From JBNKWA01 sp050299555 (GTDB lineage Bacteria > Pseudomonadota > Alphaproteobacteria > Rhodobacterales > Rhodobacteraceae), in assembly GCA_050299555.1 (NCBI GenBank), contig JBNKWA010000090.1, positions 18,689 to 82,688 on the forward strand: 64,000 bases of DNA, written 5' to 3'. How positions within the stretch are numbered: the stretch's first letter is position 1; each line of letters begins with the position of its first letter. Shown piece after piece: positions 33,349 to 41,424 of the stretch. Below the pieces are notes generated by a model that did not search any database, was not told the DNA's origin, and worked only from the letters and a program-made list of their open reading frames with translations. Both the position numbers and the translations under genes were made by a program.

Positions 33349-34800
33349 TCAACGGGCAGCGCGGCGGCGAAAAAGCGGTAGCAGCAGCGGCCGCCATGCT
33401 GCGGTGATGGCCGCGCCCATCAGAAGGCCGGTCAGCGCCCGCGCCTCCAGCGCCGTCGGTGCCCAGGCGAGCCGGTCGGCGACGACACCGGCGAGGATCA
33501 GGAGCGCGGACAGAAGCACGGGCACCGGGCGCAGGAGCTGCTTGATCATCCCGGTGCCGGCCGGCAGCAGCATGAGGCAGAGCCCCGCGTTCAGAACATG
33601 GAACAGGATGAAGCCCGGCAACACCAGGCTCGGTCCGGTGATCGCAAGGCCAGCGCCGCAGAGCAGCGCCACCAGTGCCGCGGTCAGGGTCGCTCCGGGC
33701 CTGCCCTGGGCGTTCAGCGCCGCCCCGGCCAGTGCCGCCAGGGCATAGGCCGGCAGGGCGAGGAACATCATCCGCGCATTTGCCGAGACGATATTCATCC
33801 CGGCGATGGTCATCTCGCCGCGCAGAAAGATCAGCCGGGCGATCGGATCGCCCTGCACCAGACCGACGACCAGCGTCGCGCCGGTCACCACCAGAAGCGC
33901 CGCCGCGGCCCGGTCGAAGGCGCTGTTATCGGTGTCTCCGCGCCGATACGCGTCGCTGAAAAGCGTCAGCGCCACAGTAACCACCGGTGCGATGAGGATG
34001 CCCGCCGGCAACTCGAACAGCTTGGCGGCATAATTGAAGGCCGCGAGTTGCCCCGCCCCCTGCACCGAGATCAACGTCCGGAACAGGACCGGCGACAGGA
34101 TGGCGATGCCGGTCGCCGTGGCACCCAGCGCGAAGCGGCCGGCCAGTCCCGGCGCAACCGGCTGCCCTTCCCCGGCTGGAAAGGTCGCGCGCCGCACCGC
34201 CAGCCTGAGTGCGAGCAGGCGGATGGCAAGGGCGGCGACGATCCCCACCGCCAGGGCGCCGAAGGCGCCGGGGCCGCTGAAAAGCAGCAACAGGACGATG
34301 ATCAGCACCGCGTTGTAATAAAGCGTGCCCAGGCCGGCCGCGGCGAAGCGTCCGCCGGCGTTCAGCCAGGCGGCGAGCACACCGGTGACAGCGGCAATGG
34401 GCAGGCCGAGGGCGATCAGCCGCACATACGGCGCCAGCGGCTCCCAACTCTCCAGCGCCATGCCCGGTGCGAACACCGCGATCACCAGCTGTGGCCGCAG
34501 CGCCACCGCCGCCGCGATCGCGCCAAAGCCCAGTGCGGCCGCGACCAGCGCCCGGTCGCGCAGCCGCTCCCGCTCTTCGGCGGGCGCCGTGCGGAAGGCC
34601 GGCACCAGCGCTGCGCTGAAGCCGCCCGCGAGCAGCAGGCCGACGAGGAAGTCGGGCAAGGTCAGCAGGATTACCGCCAGATCCGCCTCGACCGAGACGC
34701 CGGCCTTGGCCGCCAGCACCGCCTCGCGCAGAAAGCCCGCCACGCGGCCGATGAGGATCACCAGCGACAATGCAAGCGAGGCGCGCAGGAGACCCGTCAT
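33349..34800 (-). CDS. murJ: MurJ/MviN-type lipid flippase
   Basis: A 483-residue membrane protein of the MOP superfamily with about 14 spans. The MurJ/MviN N-terminus (SLVILIGRVAGFLREAVLAA, then LPDFLVGLLLAGGFSAALVP) is clear. MurJ flips lipid II for peptidoglycan synthesis. It lies 10 bp after metK and before aminotransferase-like and asnB genes. It may therefore be a specialised paralogue for another undecaprenyl-linked glycan rather than the essential MurJ; the symbol denotes family only. Confidence 0.8.
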   Translation of the reverse strand: MTGLLRASLALSLVILIGRVAGFLREAVLAAKAGVSVEADLAVILLTLPDFLVGLLLAGGFSAALVPAFRTAPAEERERLRDRALVAAALGFGAIAAAVALRPQLVIAVFAPGMALESWEPLAPYVRLIALGLPIAAVTGVLAAWLNAGGRFAAAGLGTLYYNAVLIIVLLLLFSGPGAFGALAVGIVAALAIRLLALRLAVRRATFPAGEGQPVAPGLAGRFALGATATGIAILSPVLFRTLISVQGAGQLAAFNYAAKLFELPAGILIAPVVTVALTLFSDAYRRGDTDNSAFDRAAAALLVVTGATLVVGLVQGDPIARLIFLRGEMTIAGMNIVSANARMMFLALPAYALAALAGAALNAQGRPGATLTAALVALLCGAGLAITGPSLVLPGFILFHVLNAGLCLMLLPAGTGMIKQLLRPVPVLLSALLILAGVVADRLAWAPTALEARALTGLLMGAAITAAWRPLLLPLFRRRAAR

Positions 34801-34810
34801 GGGGCCGGGC

Positions 34811-35986
34811 CTAGACCAGCGCCTTCAGCCGCTCGGCAAGGTCGGTGCGCTCCCACGAGAAGCCGCCGTCGGGTTCGGGCGCGCGGCCGAAATGGCCATA
34901 GGCGGCGGTTCGGCGATAGATCGGCCGGTTGAGCCCGAGGTGGGTGCGGATGCCGCGCGGCGTCAGCACCATCGCCTCGCGCAGCGCCGTCTCGATCCGC
35001 TCCGGAGCGGTATCGCCGGTGCCGTGGGTGTCGACATAGACCGATAGCGGTTCGGGCACGCCAATGGCGTACGAAAGCTGGATCGTGCAGCGCGCGGCCA
35101 GCCCGGCGGCGACCACGTTCTTGGCCAGATAGCGTGCGGCATAGGCGGCCGAACGGTCCACCTTGGTCGGGTCCTTGCCCGAGAACGCGCCGCCGCCATG
35201 CGGCGCTGCCCCGCCATAGGTGTCGACGATGATCTTGCGGCCGGTCAGCCCGGCATCGCCATCGGGCCCGCCGATGACAAAGCGCCCGGTCGGGTTGATG
35301 TGCCAGACGGTGTCGGCGTCGATCCAGCCTTCCGGCAGGGCGCCGCGAACATGAGGCTCGATGAGGGCGCGGACGTCGTGCGAGGTCATGTTGCCGTCGG
35401 TGTGCTGGGTCGAAACCACGATGGTGTGAACCCTGACCGGCCGGCCGTCGCGATACTCCACGGTCAGCTGCGACTTGGCATCGGGGCCGAGCAGGGTCTC
35501 GCCTGCGTGGCGTGCTTCGGCGAGTGCCTGCAGGATCTTGTGGGCGTAGAGGATCGGCGAGGGCATCAGCTCCGGCGTCTCGTCGGTGGCGTAGCCGAAC
35601 ATGATGCCCTGGTCGCCGGCGCCCTCGTCCTTGTTGCCGCTGGCATCGACACCCTGCGCAATGTCGAGGCTCTGCTCGTGCACCAGGCAGTCGATCCCAC
35701 AGGTGCGATAGTGGAAGCCCTTTTGCATGTAGCCGATCTGGCGGATGGTTTCGCGTGCCGCGGCGACCATCTCCTCGGGGTGGATGGGATGCTCCTCGCT
35801 GACCTTGATCTCGCCCATCAACACCACCTTGTTGGTGGTGGCGGCGGTCTCGACCGCCACGCGGGCCTCGGGCTCGCGGGCGATGATCATGTCCAGGATA
35901 GCGTCCGAGATCTGGTCGCAGACCTTGTCGGGATGACCTTCCGACACCGACTCCGACGTGAAGAGATAATTTCTGCGCCCGCTCAT
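34811..35986 (-). CDS. metK: S-adenosylmethionine synthetase
   Basis: It forms S-adenosylmethionine from methionine and ATP. The 391-residue protein opens MSGRRNYLFTSESVSEGHPD with VCDQISDAILD. It shows VVLMGEIKVS, GDQGIMFGYATDET, GGGAFSGKDPTKVDRSAAY and the P-loop-like FVIGGPDGDAGLTGRKIIVD. ATG 35986 follows AGGCGG. No SAM/SAH riboswitch consensus was found just upstream. SAM from this enzyme also feeds the LuxI synthase made elsewhere in the window. murJ follows by 10 bp, so metK leads the cluster transcript. Confidence 0.96.
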   Translation of the reverse strand: MSGRRNYLFTSESVSEGHPDKVCDQISDAILDMIIAREPEARVAVETAATTNKVVLMGEIKVSEEHPIHPEEMVAAARETIRQIGYMQKGFHYRTCGIDCLVHEQSLDIAQGVDASGNKDEGAGDQGIMFGYATDETPELMPSPILYAHKILQALAEARHAGETLLGPDAKSQLTVEYRDGRPVRVHTIVVSTQHTDGNMTSHDVRALIEPHVRGALPEGWIDADTVWHINPTGRFVIGGPDGDAGLTGRKIIVDTYGGAAPHGGGAFSGKDPTKVDRSAAYAARYLAKNVVAAGLAARCTIQLSYAIGVPEPLSVYVDTHGTGDTAPERIETALREAMVLTPRGIRTHLGLNRPIYRRTAAYGHFGRAPEPDGGFSWERTDLAERLKALV

Positions 35987-36204
35987 CCGCCTGCCGATGC
36001 CCCCTCTGCCTTGCTGCCGACGCTTATACTGGTGGCCCCGGCGAATTCGAGGCCTGATTTCGGGTTCGGCGGCCTTCCGGTGCTGCGGGAAGATGCCGCG
36101 GTGGCACGCCTGCAACAGTGCAAGGTCGTAACTGTGGCAGGGTTAATCCTTTCATAATCAGCAGGGTGTTGAGTTGCGCGGCCCGTTGAAGGGGAGCACG
36201 CCCT

Positions 36205-37356
36205 ATGTCGATCCTCGAAATTTTCCTGCTTGCCATCGCGGCCGCAATGTCCGGTGGGGGCATGACCTTGCTTGCCGCCCGCCAGCGCAACCGGCGTGTG
36301 GCTGTAAGCAGGCCGGCGTCCAGACGCGAGCCCAAGGCCGAGGTGCCGCGTCCGACGCCGGTACAGGCGGCAAGGGCGCCCGACCCCGAGCCGCCGGAAG
36401 CCGGTGCCGGCCCGGCCAGGCCCCTGAGACTTGAAGCGCCCGAGGCCGAACCGGTCGAGGCCGTCGACCGTGAAGCCGTCATGAAGGCCCTTTCGATCCT
36501 CGCCGAGGGTCAGGCCGTGCTGATCTCGGGACTCGATGCGCTTGCGGCCGGGAACGCGGACGAGGTGACCGACGCGGTCGCCATTCTCGGCGAGACGCTG
36601 AGCACGCGCATCGATGCCCTGGAAGGCGGCATCAGTGCGCGGCTGACCGCACTCGAAAAGGCCCTGCAGCGGGAGCGTCTGTCAAAGCTGGAGGACAAGG
36701 TCGAGGCCCTGTCGACCGATCTGGCGGCGCAACTCGACGAGGCGAACGGGCGGGCCAAGGCCCAACTCGACAAGCGGCTTGCCGCCGCGGAGAAGACGAT
36801 CGCGGCCCGCGTCGCGGCCGCCATCGACGAGGCGGCGCAGCCCGAGGATGACTTGCAGGCGACCCTGTCCCAGGGGCTGGCGGGCGTCGGCCGGCGGATC
36901 GACCGGCTGACGGCGCTGCTGCCGGCGCTGCTGCCGAGTCCGTCGTCGATGCCGTCACCGGCCCGGTCAGCGACGACACTGCAGATGCCAAACCAGGCTG
37001 CGGCCGGATCCGAGGGCGAGGAAGCGGCCCCGGAGGAAGACGAGCTGAAGCAGCCGGCGGCCGAAGCGCCGCAGCCGTCGCCTGCGGGCGCGGAGGCCGC
37101 GGCTGAGGCATACGAGGCCGGTGCCGCCGCAACCGAAACGCCCACGGTCGCAACCACGGCCACGGCGCCGAAGTTCGCTGTCGTCTCCGGCGGCGATGAA
37201 GCCGAGGATGACGATGCGGCGGCCAGTCATCCGCCGCCGGTCCCCGAGCACGTGGAATCGCCGCTTGAACGCGCCCGCCGCGAACTGGCGATGATGCGCA
37301 CCCGCGAGACGCTGACCGGCCTGCTGAAGACCTCGGGCCAGGGGCAGGGCACCTAG
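36205..37356 (+). CDS. membrane-anchored coiled-coil protein, unknown function
   Basis: A 383-residue protein not assigned to a family. Residues 1-25 form a hydrophobic anchor (MSILEIFLLAIAAAMSGGGM). A Pro-rich stretch (45-80) follows, then a predicted coiled coil (90-235; SKLEDKVEALSTDLAAQLDE) with alternating Ala, Leu, Glu and Lys. An Ala/Glu/Pro-rich disordered region (about 250-345) precedes a short basic C-terminal helix (LERARRELAMMRTRETLTGL). The shape suggests an envelope or cytoskeletal scaffold. ATG 36205 has AGGGGAG upstream and is divergent from metK. Confidence 0.75.
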   Translation: MSILEIFLLAIAAAMSGGGMTLLAARQRNRRVAVSRPASRREPKAEVPRPTPVQAARAPDPEPPEAGAGPARPLRLEAPEAEPVEAVDREAVMKALSILAEGQAVLISGLDALAAGNADEVTDAVAILGETLSTRIDALEGGISARLTALEKALQRERLSKLEDKVEALSTDLAAQLDEANGRAKAQLDKRLAAAEKTIAARVAAAIDEAAQPEDDLQATLSQGLAGVGRRIDRLTALLPALLPSPSSMPSPARSATTLQMPNQAAAGSEGEEAAPEEDELKQPAAEAPQPSPAGAEAAAEAYEAGAAATETPTVATTATAPKFAVVSGGDEAEDDDAAASHPPPVPEHVESPLERARRELAMMRTRETLTGLLKTSGQGQGT

Positions 37357-37390
37357 CAGCCGCCGGTCCCCATCGGGGAATCTGCCCGGC

Positions 37391-38842
37391 TCAGGTGATC
37401 CGGGTCAGAAGCTCGTCCACCGACTTCTTGGCGTCGCCATAGAACATCCGCGTGTTCTCCTTGTAGAACAGCGGGTTCTCGATGCCCGAATAGCCGGTGC
37501 CCTGGCCGCGCTTCGACACGATGACATGCTTGGCCTTCCAGACCTCCAGCACCGGCATGCCGGCAATGGGCGAGTTGGGATCCTCCTGCGCCGCCGGGTT
37601 CACGATGTCGTTGGAGCCGACCACGATGGCGACGTCGGTGGCCGGGAAGTCGTCGTTGATCTCTTCCATCTCCAGAACGATGTCGTAGGGCACCTTGGCC
37701 TCGGCCAGAAGCACGTTCATGTGTCCCGGCAGCCGGCCGGCGACCGGGTGGATGCCGAAGCGCACCTCCTTGCCCCTGGCGCGCAGCCGCTTGGTCAGCT
37801 CCGAGATCGACTGCTGCGCCTGGGCGACGGCCATGCCGTAACCCGGCACGATGATGACGCTGTCGGCATCGTCGAGCAGCGCCGCCACGGAATCGGCGTC
37901 GATCGGCACCATTTCGCCCGAGATCTCGGCCGCCGGCCCGCCGGTGCCGCCGAAGCCGCCCAGGATGACGCTGACGAAGTTGCGGTTCATCGCCCGGCAC
38001 ATGATGTAGCTGAGGATCGCACCCGAAGAGCCGACCAGCGCGCCGGTGACGATCAGCAGGTCGTTGGACAGCGTGAAGCCGATGGCCGCCGCCGCCCAGC
38101 CCGAGTAGCTGTTGAGCATCGACACCACCACCGGCATGTCGGCGCCGCCGATGCCCATGATCAGGTGCCAGCCGATGAAGCCGGCAATCGCCGTGACCAG
38201 CAGCAGCAGGAAGAAGCCGGTGCCGCCGAAATCGAGCCCCCAGACATAGATTATGGTCAGCAGCAGACAGGCCGCCGCCGCGGCCGCATTCAGCATGTGC
38301 CCGCCCGGCAGCTTGTAGGGCTTGCCGTCGATCTTGCCCGCAAGCTTGCCGAAGGCGACGATGGAGCCGGTGAAGGTGACCGCGCCGATGAAGATGCCGA
38401 GCGCGACCTCGACCTTCATGATGGTCAGTTCCAGCCCGGTCTTGTGGGCCAGAACGGCGGCGAAGCCGCGCAGGCTGTCCTCGTTGTCGGCGGCACGCTC
38501 GGCCAGCATGCGCGACGCTTCCCAGTCGGCATTCAGCCCGATGAAGACCGCTGCGAGACCGACGAAGCTGTGCAGCGCCGCGACAAGCTGCGGCATCTCG
38601 GTCATCTGCACCCGCTGGGCGACATAGGTGCCGGCAGCGGCGCCGATCAGCATCATCGGGATCAGCACCCAATAGGCACCGACGCCCGGGCCGAACATGG
38701 TAAAGACCACGGCGACGGCCATGCCGACGATGCCGTACCAGACCGCGCGCTTGGCGCTTTCCTGGTTCGACAGCCCGCCGAGGCTGAGGATGAACAGGAT
38801 CGAGGCCGCGATGTAGGCGGCGGTGACCAGGCCCTGGCTCAT
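37391..38842 (-). CDS. pntB: NAD(P) transhydrogenase subunit beta
   Basis: A 483-residue membrane subunit of the proton-translocating transhydrogenase, which reduces NADP+ with NADH at the expense of the proton gradient. Multiple membrane spans occupy residues 1-270. The C-terminal NADP-binding domain III shows VIIVPGYGMAVAQAQ, FGIHPVAGRLPGHMNVLLAE and KRGQGTGYSGIENPLFY. The start at 38842 lies 13 bp after pntA on the same transcript. Length equals the family norm. Confidence 0.96.
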   Translation of the reverse strand: MSQGLVTAAYIAASILFILSLGGLSNQESAKRAVWYGIVGMAVAVVFTMFGPGVGAYWVLIPMMLIGAAAGTYVAQRVQMTEMPQLVAALHSFVGLAAVFIGLNADWEASRMLAERAADNEDSLRGFAAVLAHKTGLELTIMKVEVALGIFIGAVTFTGSIVAFGKLAGKIDGKPYKLPGGHMLNAAAAAACLLLTIIYVWGLDFGGTGFFLLLLVTAIAGFIGWHLIMGIGGADMPVVVSMLNSYSGWAAAAIGFTLSNDLLIVTGALVGSSGAILSYIMCRAMNRNFVSVILGGFGGTGGPAAEISGEMVPIDADSVAALLDDADSVIIVPGYGMAVAQAQQSISELTKRLRARGKEVRFGIHPVAGRLPGHMNVLLAEAKVPYDIVLEMEEINDDFPATDVAIVVGSNDIVNPAAQEDPNSPIAGMPVLEVWKAKHVIVSKRGQGTGYSGIENPLFYKENTRMFYGDAKKSVDELLTRIT

Positions 38843-38855
38843 GCTTTCGCCCCCC

Positions 38856-40424
38856 TCACGACTTCTGGAACATGGCGAGCATCCGGCGCGTGACCATGAA
38901 GCCGCCCACAATGTTGATGGTTGCGATCAGGACCGAGACCGCCGCCAGAAGCAGCACCAGCCAGCTTCCCGAGCCCACCTGCAGCAACGCGCCGAGGATG
39001 ATGATCCCCGAGATCGCGTTGGTCACCGACATCAGCGGCGTATGCAGCGCATGGCTGACGCCCCAGATCACCTGGAAGCCGACAAAGCAGGCCAGCGCGA
39101 AGACGATGAAGTGCTGCATGAAGCTTGCCGGCGCATAGGCGCCAACCAGTAGCGCCAGCAGCCCGCCGACGCCGAGAAGCGTCACCTGGAACCGGGTCTG
39201 CGCCTGGAAGGCGGCAACCTCGGCGGCGCGCTTTTCCTCTACCGTCAGTTCCTTCGGCTTCGGGGCCGCCTTGGCGATGGCCTGGATCTTGGGTGGTGGT
39301 GGCGGATAGGTGATTTCGCCGCCATGGGCCACCGTGGCGCCGCGGATCACGTCGTCCTCCATGTTCTGGACGATGACGCCGTCCTTGCCCGGCGTCAGGT
39401 CATCGAGCATGTGGCGGATGTTGGTGGCGTAGAGGTTGGACGACTGCGTCGCCATGCGGCTGGGGAAGTCGGTATAGCCGATCACCGTCACCCCGTTCGG
39501 GGTCTCGATCTTCTGGTCCGGCACCGTCAGATCGCAGTTGCCGCCGCGCTCGGCCGCGAGGTCGACCACCACCGAGCCGGGCTTCATCGCCTCGACCATG
39601 TCCTTCAGCCAAAGCTTCGGCGCATCGCGGCCGGGGATCAGCGCCGTGGTGATGACGATGTCCATCTCGGGCGCCAGTTCGCGGAACTTCGCCAGCTGCT
39701 TCTCGCGGAATTCGGGGCTGGACGGAGCGGCATAGCCGCCGGTTGCGGCGCTGTCTTGGCTCGATTCCTCGAAGTCGAGGAAGACGAACTCGGCGCCCAT
39801 GGATTCGATCTGCTCGGCCACCTCGGGGCGCACGTCGAAGGCATAGGTGATGGCGCCGAGGCTGACGGCCGCGCCGATGGCGGCGAGCCCGGCGACGCCG
39901 GCACCCACCACAAGCACCTTGGCGGGCGGCACCTTGCCGGCCGCGGTCACCTGGCCGGTGAAGAACCGGCCGAAATTGTTGCTGGCCTCGATCACCGCGC
40001 GATAGCCCGCGATGTTGGCCATCGACGACAGGGCGTCCATCTTCTGGGCGCGGCTGATGCGCGGCACCATGTCCATGGCCAGCGCCGTCACGCCCTTCTT
40101 GTTCAGCGCCTCCAGAAGCTCGCCGTTCTGCGCCGGGTAGAGGAACGAGATCAGCGTCTGCCCCTTGCGGAAGCGCTTGACCTCGTCCGCTTCGGGCGGG
40201 CGCACCTTGACCACGACGTCAACCGCCTTCCACAGGGCCGCGGCGTCGTCGAAAACCTCGACACCTGCCGCCTTGTAATCCGCGTCGGAATAGCGCGCCC
40301 CGGCCCCGGCGCCGGCTTGAACCGCCACTTCGTGCCCGAGCTTCTGCAGCCGCGCCGCACTGTCCGGCGTCAGCGCCACACGCTTCTCGCCGTCAAGGAT
40401 TTCTGCCGGAGCTCCGATCTTCAT
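38856..40424 (-). CDS. pntA: NAD(P) transhydrogenase subunit alpha
   Basis: A 522-residue subunit with the NAD(H)-binding domain I (KIGAPAEILDGEKRVALTPD, RISRAQKMDALSSMANIAGY, the Rossmann loop VLVVGAGVAGLAAIGAA, and mobile loop PSRMATQSSNLYATN). It is followed by a C-terminal membrane part with several spans (residues about 425-515). The undivided form resembles E. coli PntA rather than the split PntAA/PntAB of some alphaproteobacteria. The domains join through a Pro/Lys-rich linker. It starts at ATG 40424 and runs divergent from a small membrane ORF. Confidence 0.96.
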   Translation of the reverse strand: MKIGAPAEILDGEKRVALTPDSAARLQKLGHEVAVQAGAGAGARYSDADYKAAGVEVFDDAAALWKAVDVVVKVRPPEADEVKRFRKGQTLISFLYPAQNGELLEALNKKGVTALAMDMVPRISRAQKMDALSSMANIAGYRAVIEASNNFGRFFTGQVTAAGKVPPAKVLVVGAGVAGLAAIGAAVSLGAITYAFDVRPEVAEQIESMGAEFVFLDFEESSQDSAATGGYAAPSSPEFREKQLAKFRELAPEMDIVITTALIPGRDAPKLWLKDMVEAMKPGSVVVDLAAERGGNCDLTVPDQKIETPNGVTVIGYTDFPSRMATQSSNLYATNIRHMLDDLTPGKDGVIVQNMEDDVIRGATVAHGGEITYPPPPPKIQAIAKAAPKPKELTVEEKRAAEVAAFQAQTRFQVTLLGVGGLLALLVGAYAPASFMQHFIVFALACFVGFQVIWGVSHALHTPLMSVTNAISGIIILGALLQVGSGSWLVLLLAAVSVLIATINIVGGFMVTRRMLAMFQKS

Positions 40425-40557
40425 GTCTTCCCAACCCTCGCTGGTTGCCGTTCGGGCTGTTGCCGCCCGGGATTCGGTTCGCTTGACAGAGTTAGATAAT
40501 TACCGCAGCGGTTGCGAGGCGAAATATGGCTCGCGAAAGAGAGACAATAGGCCAAGT

Positions 40558-40713
40558 GTGGACCCGGTATCACTTCTCTACTATGCGCTGATCTGCGGCG
40601 TGCTCGGCTATGCCGGGCCGCGGTTGGGCGGCGGTCCGATCCGCTTTGTGGTTGGCGCGGCGGTCGGTCTGGTCGCCGCGAGCGTTCTGCCGGCCCTGCG
40701 GGCGTTTTTCTAG
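40558..40713 (+). CDS. small membrane protein next to pntA
   Basis: A 51-residue ORF opening with GTG (VDPVSLLYYALICGVLGYAG, ending LPALRAFF) has two hydrophobic helices separated by a Gly-rich turn. As remembered, a protein of this design sits next to pntA in other Rhodobacterales. The ribosome site is weak and the frame stays open upstream to 40423, so the start is uncertain. Its function is unknown; a role beside the transhydrogenase is only suggested by position. Confidence 0.55.
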   Translation: MDPVSLLYYALICGVLGYAGPRLGGGPIRFVVGAAVGLVAASVLPALRAFF

Positions 40714-40717
40714 GCCG

Positions 40718-41356
40718 TCAGGCGCCGTCCGCCACCAGCACCACCTTCTTGTGGGTGCCGTCGCAGAACGGCTTGTTGCCCGAACGGCCGCAGCGGCAGA
40801 GGAACGCCTGCTTCACGGTGGTGACCTTCTTTCCCGAGCCGGCGATGATCTCGAGATTGCCGGATACCTTGAGCGGTCCGTCCTTCAGCGGTGTCACCTC
40901 GACCGCGCCGTCGCGGGCTTCCAGCGCGGCGCCGTCGCGGGCCGCGATCTCGCCGCTGGCGGTGAAGCGGCCGTCGGCGTGGCTGCCGTCGCAATAGGGC
41001 TTGGTCTTCGACAGGCCGCAGCGGCAGAAGACGCGGCGGGTGCCGTCGGGGTTGCCGCCGGTGACGATCTCGGCCCTGAGCTCCAGCGGCCCGTCCTCCC
41101 AGACCCTGAGCGTGTTGACCGCTGGCGGCGCCTCGGCCGCGCCGCCATCCTTGCGGGTATAGGAGATGGCGCCCGAGGGGCAGGCCCGGGCGACGGCGGC
41201 GATGGCCTCGGCATCGTCGGCCCCTGCGACGATCCACGCCTCGTCCCCGGCGCGGAACACCGACGGCAGGCCGAGCACGCAGCGCCGCGAATGGATGCAG
41301 CGGTCGCCGTCCCAGTGGACGTCGATGGCTTCCGACGCGTAGGTGCCCTTGCCCAT
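40718..41356 (-). CDS. double CDGSH iron-sulfur protein with Fer4_19 domain
   Basis: A 212-residue redox protein. Residues 1-70 contain a divergent ferredoxin-like domain (CIHSRRCVLGLPSVF, ARACPSGAISY; Fer4_19). Two CDGSH 2Fe-2S motifs follow: CRCGLSKTKPYCDGSHADG and CRCGRSGNKPFCDGTHKK, each with the 3Cys-1His ligand set. Its physiological partner is unknown; such proteins are linked to iron-sulfur or redox homeostasis. The start at 41356 is clear. It lies between pntAB and formate dehydrogenase, so the neighbourhood is redox-related. Confidence 0.9.
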   Translation of the reverse strand: MGKGTYASEAIDVHWDGDRCIHSRRCVLGLPSVFRAGDEAWIVAGADDAEAIAAVARACPSGAISYTRKDGGAAEAPPAVNTLRVWEDGPLELRAEIVTGGNPDGTRRVFCRCGLSKTKPYCDGSHADGRFTASGEIAARDGAALEARDGAVEVTPLKDGPLKVSGNLEIIAGSGKKVTTVKQAFLCRCGRSGNKPFCDGTHKKVVLVADGA

Positions 41357-41424
41357 GACCGATCCTCCCGTGGTTGTAGCCTCGCTTCAGCCTAGCGCGG
41401 CGGGCCGCCGGGGCAAGGGGGCTG

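Noticed and set aside
35987..36204. SAM/SAH or SAM-II riboswitch upstream of metK
   Set aside because: Rhodobacterales metK genes can carry a SAM/SAH riboswitch, but neither the ACAACGGCUUCCUG core nor the AUUGGAGCA ribosome-site strand was found in the 218-bp leader.
40425..40557. Sigma-70 promoter from the TTGACA near 40484
   Set aside because: GATAAT follows after only a few bases and no -10 is found at the correct distance in either direction.
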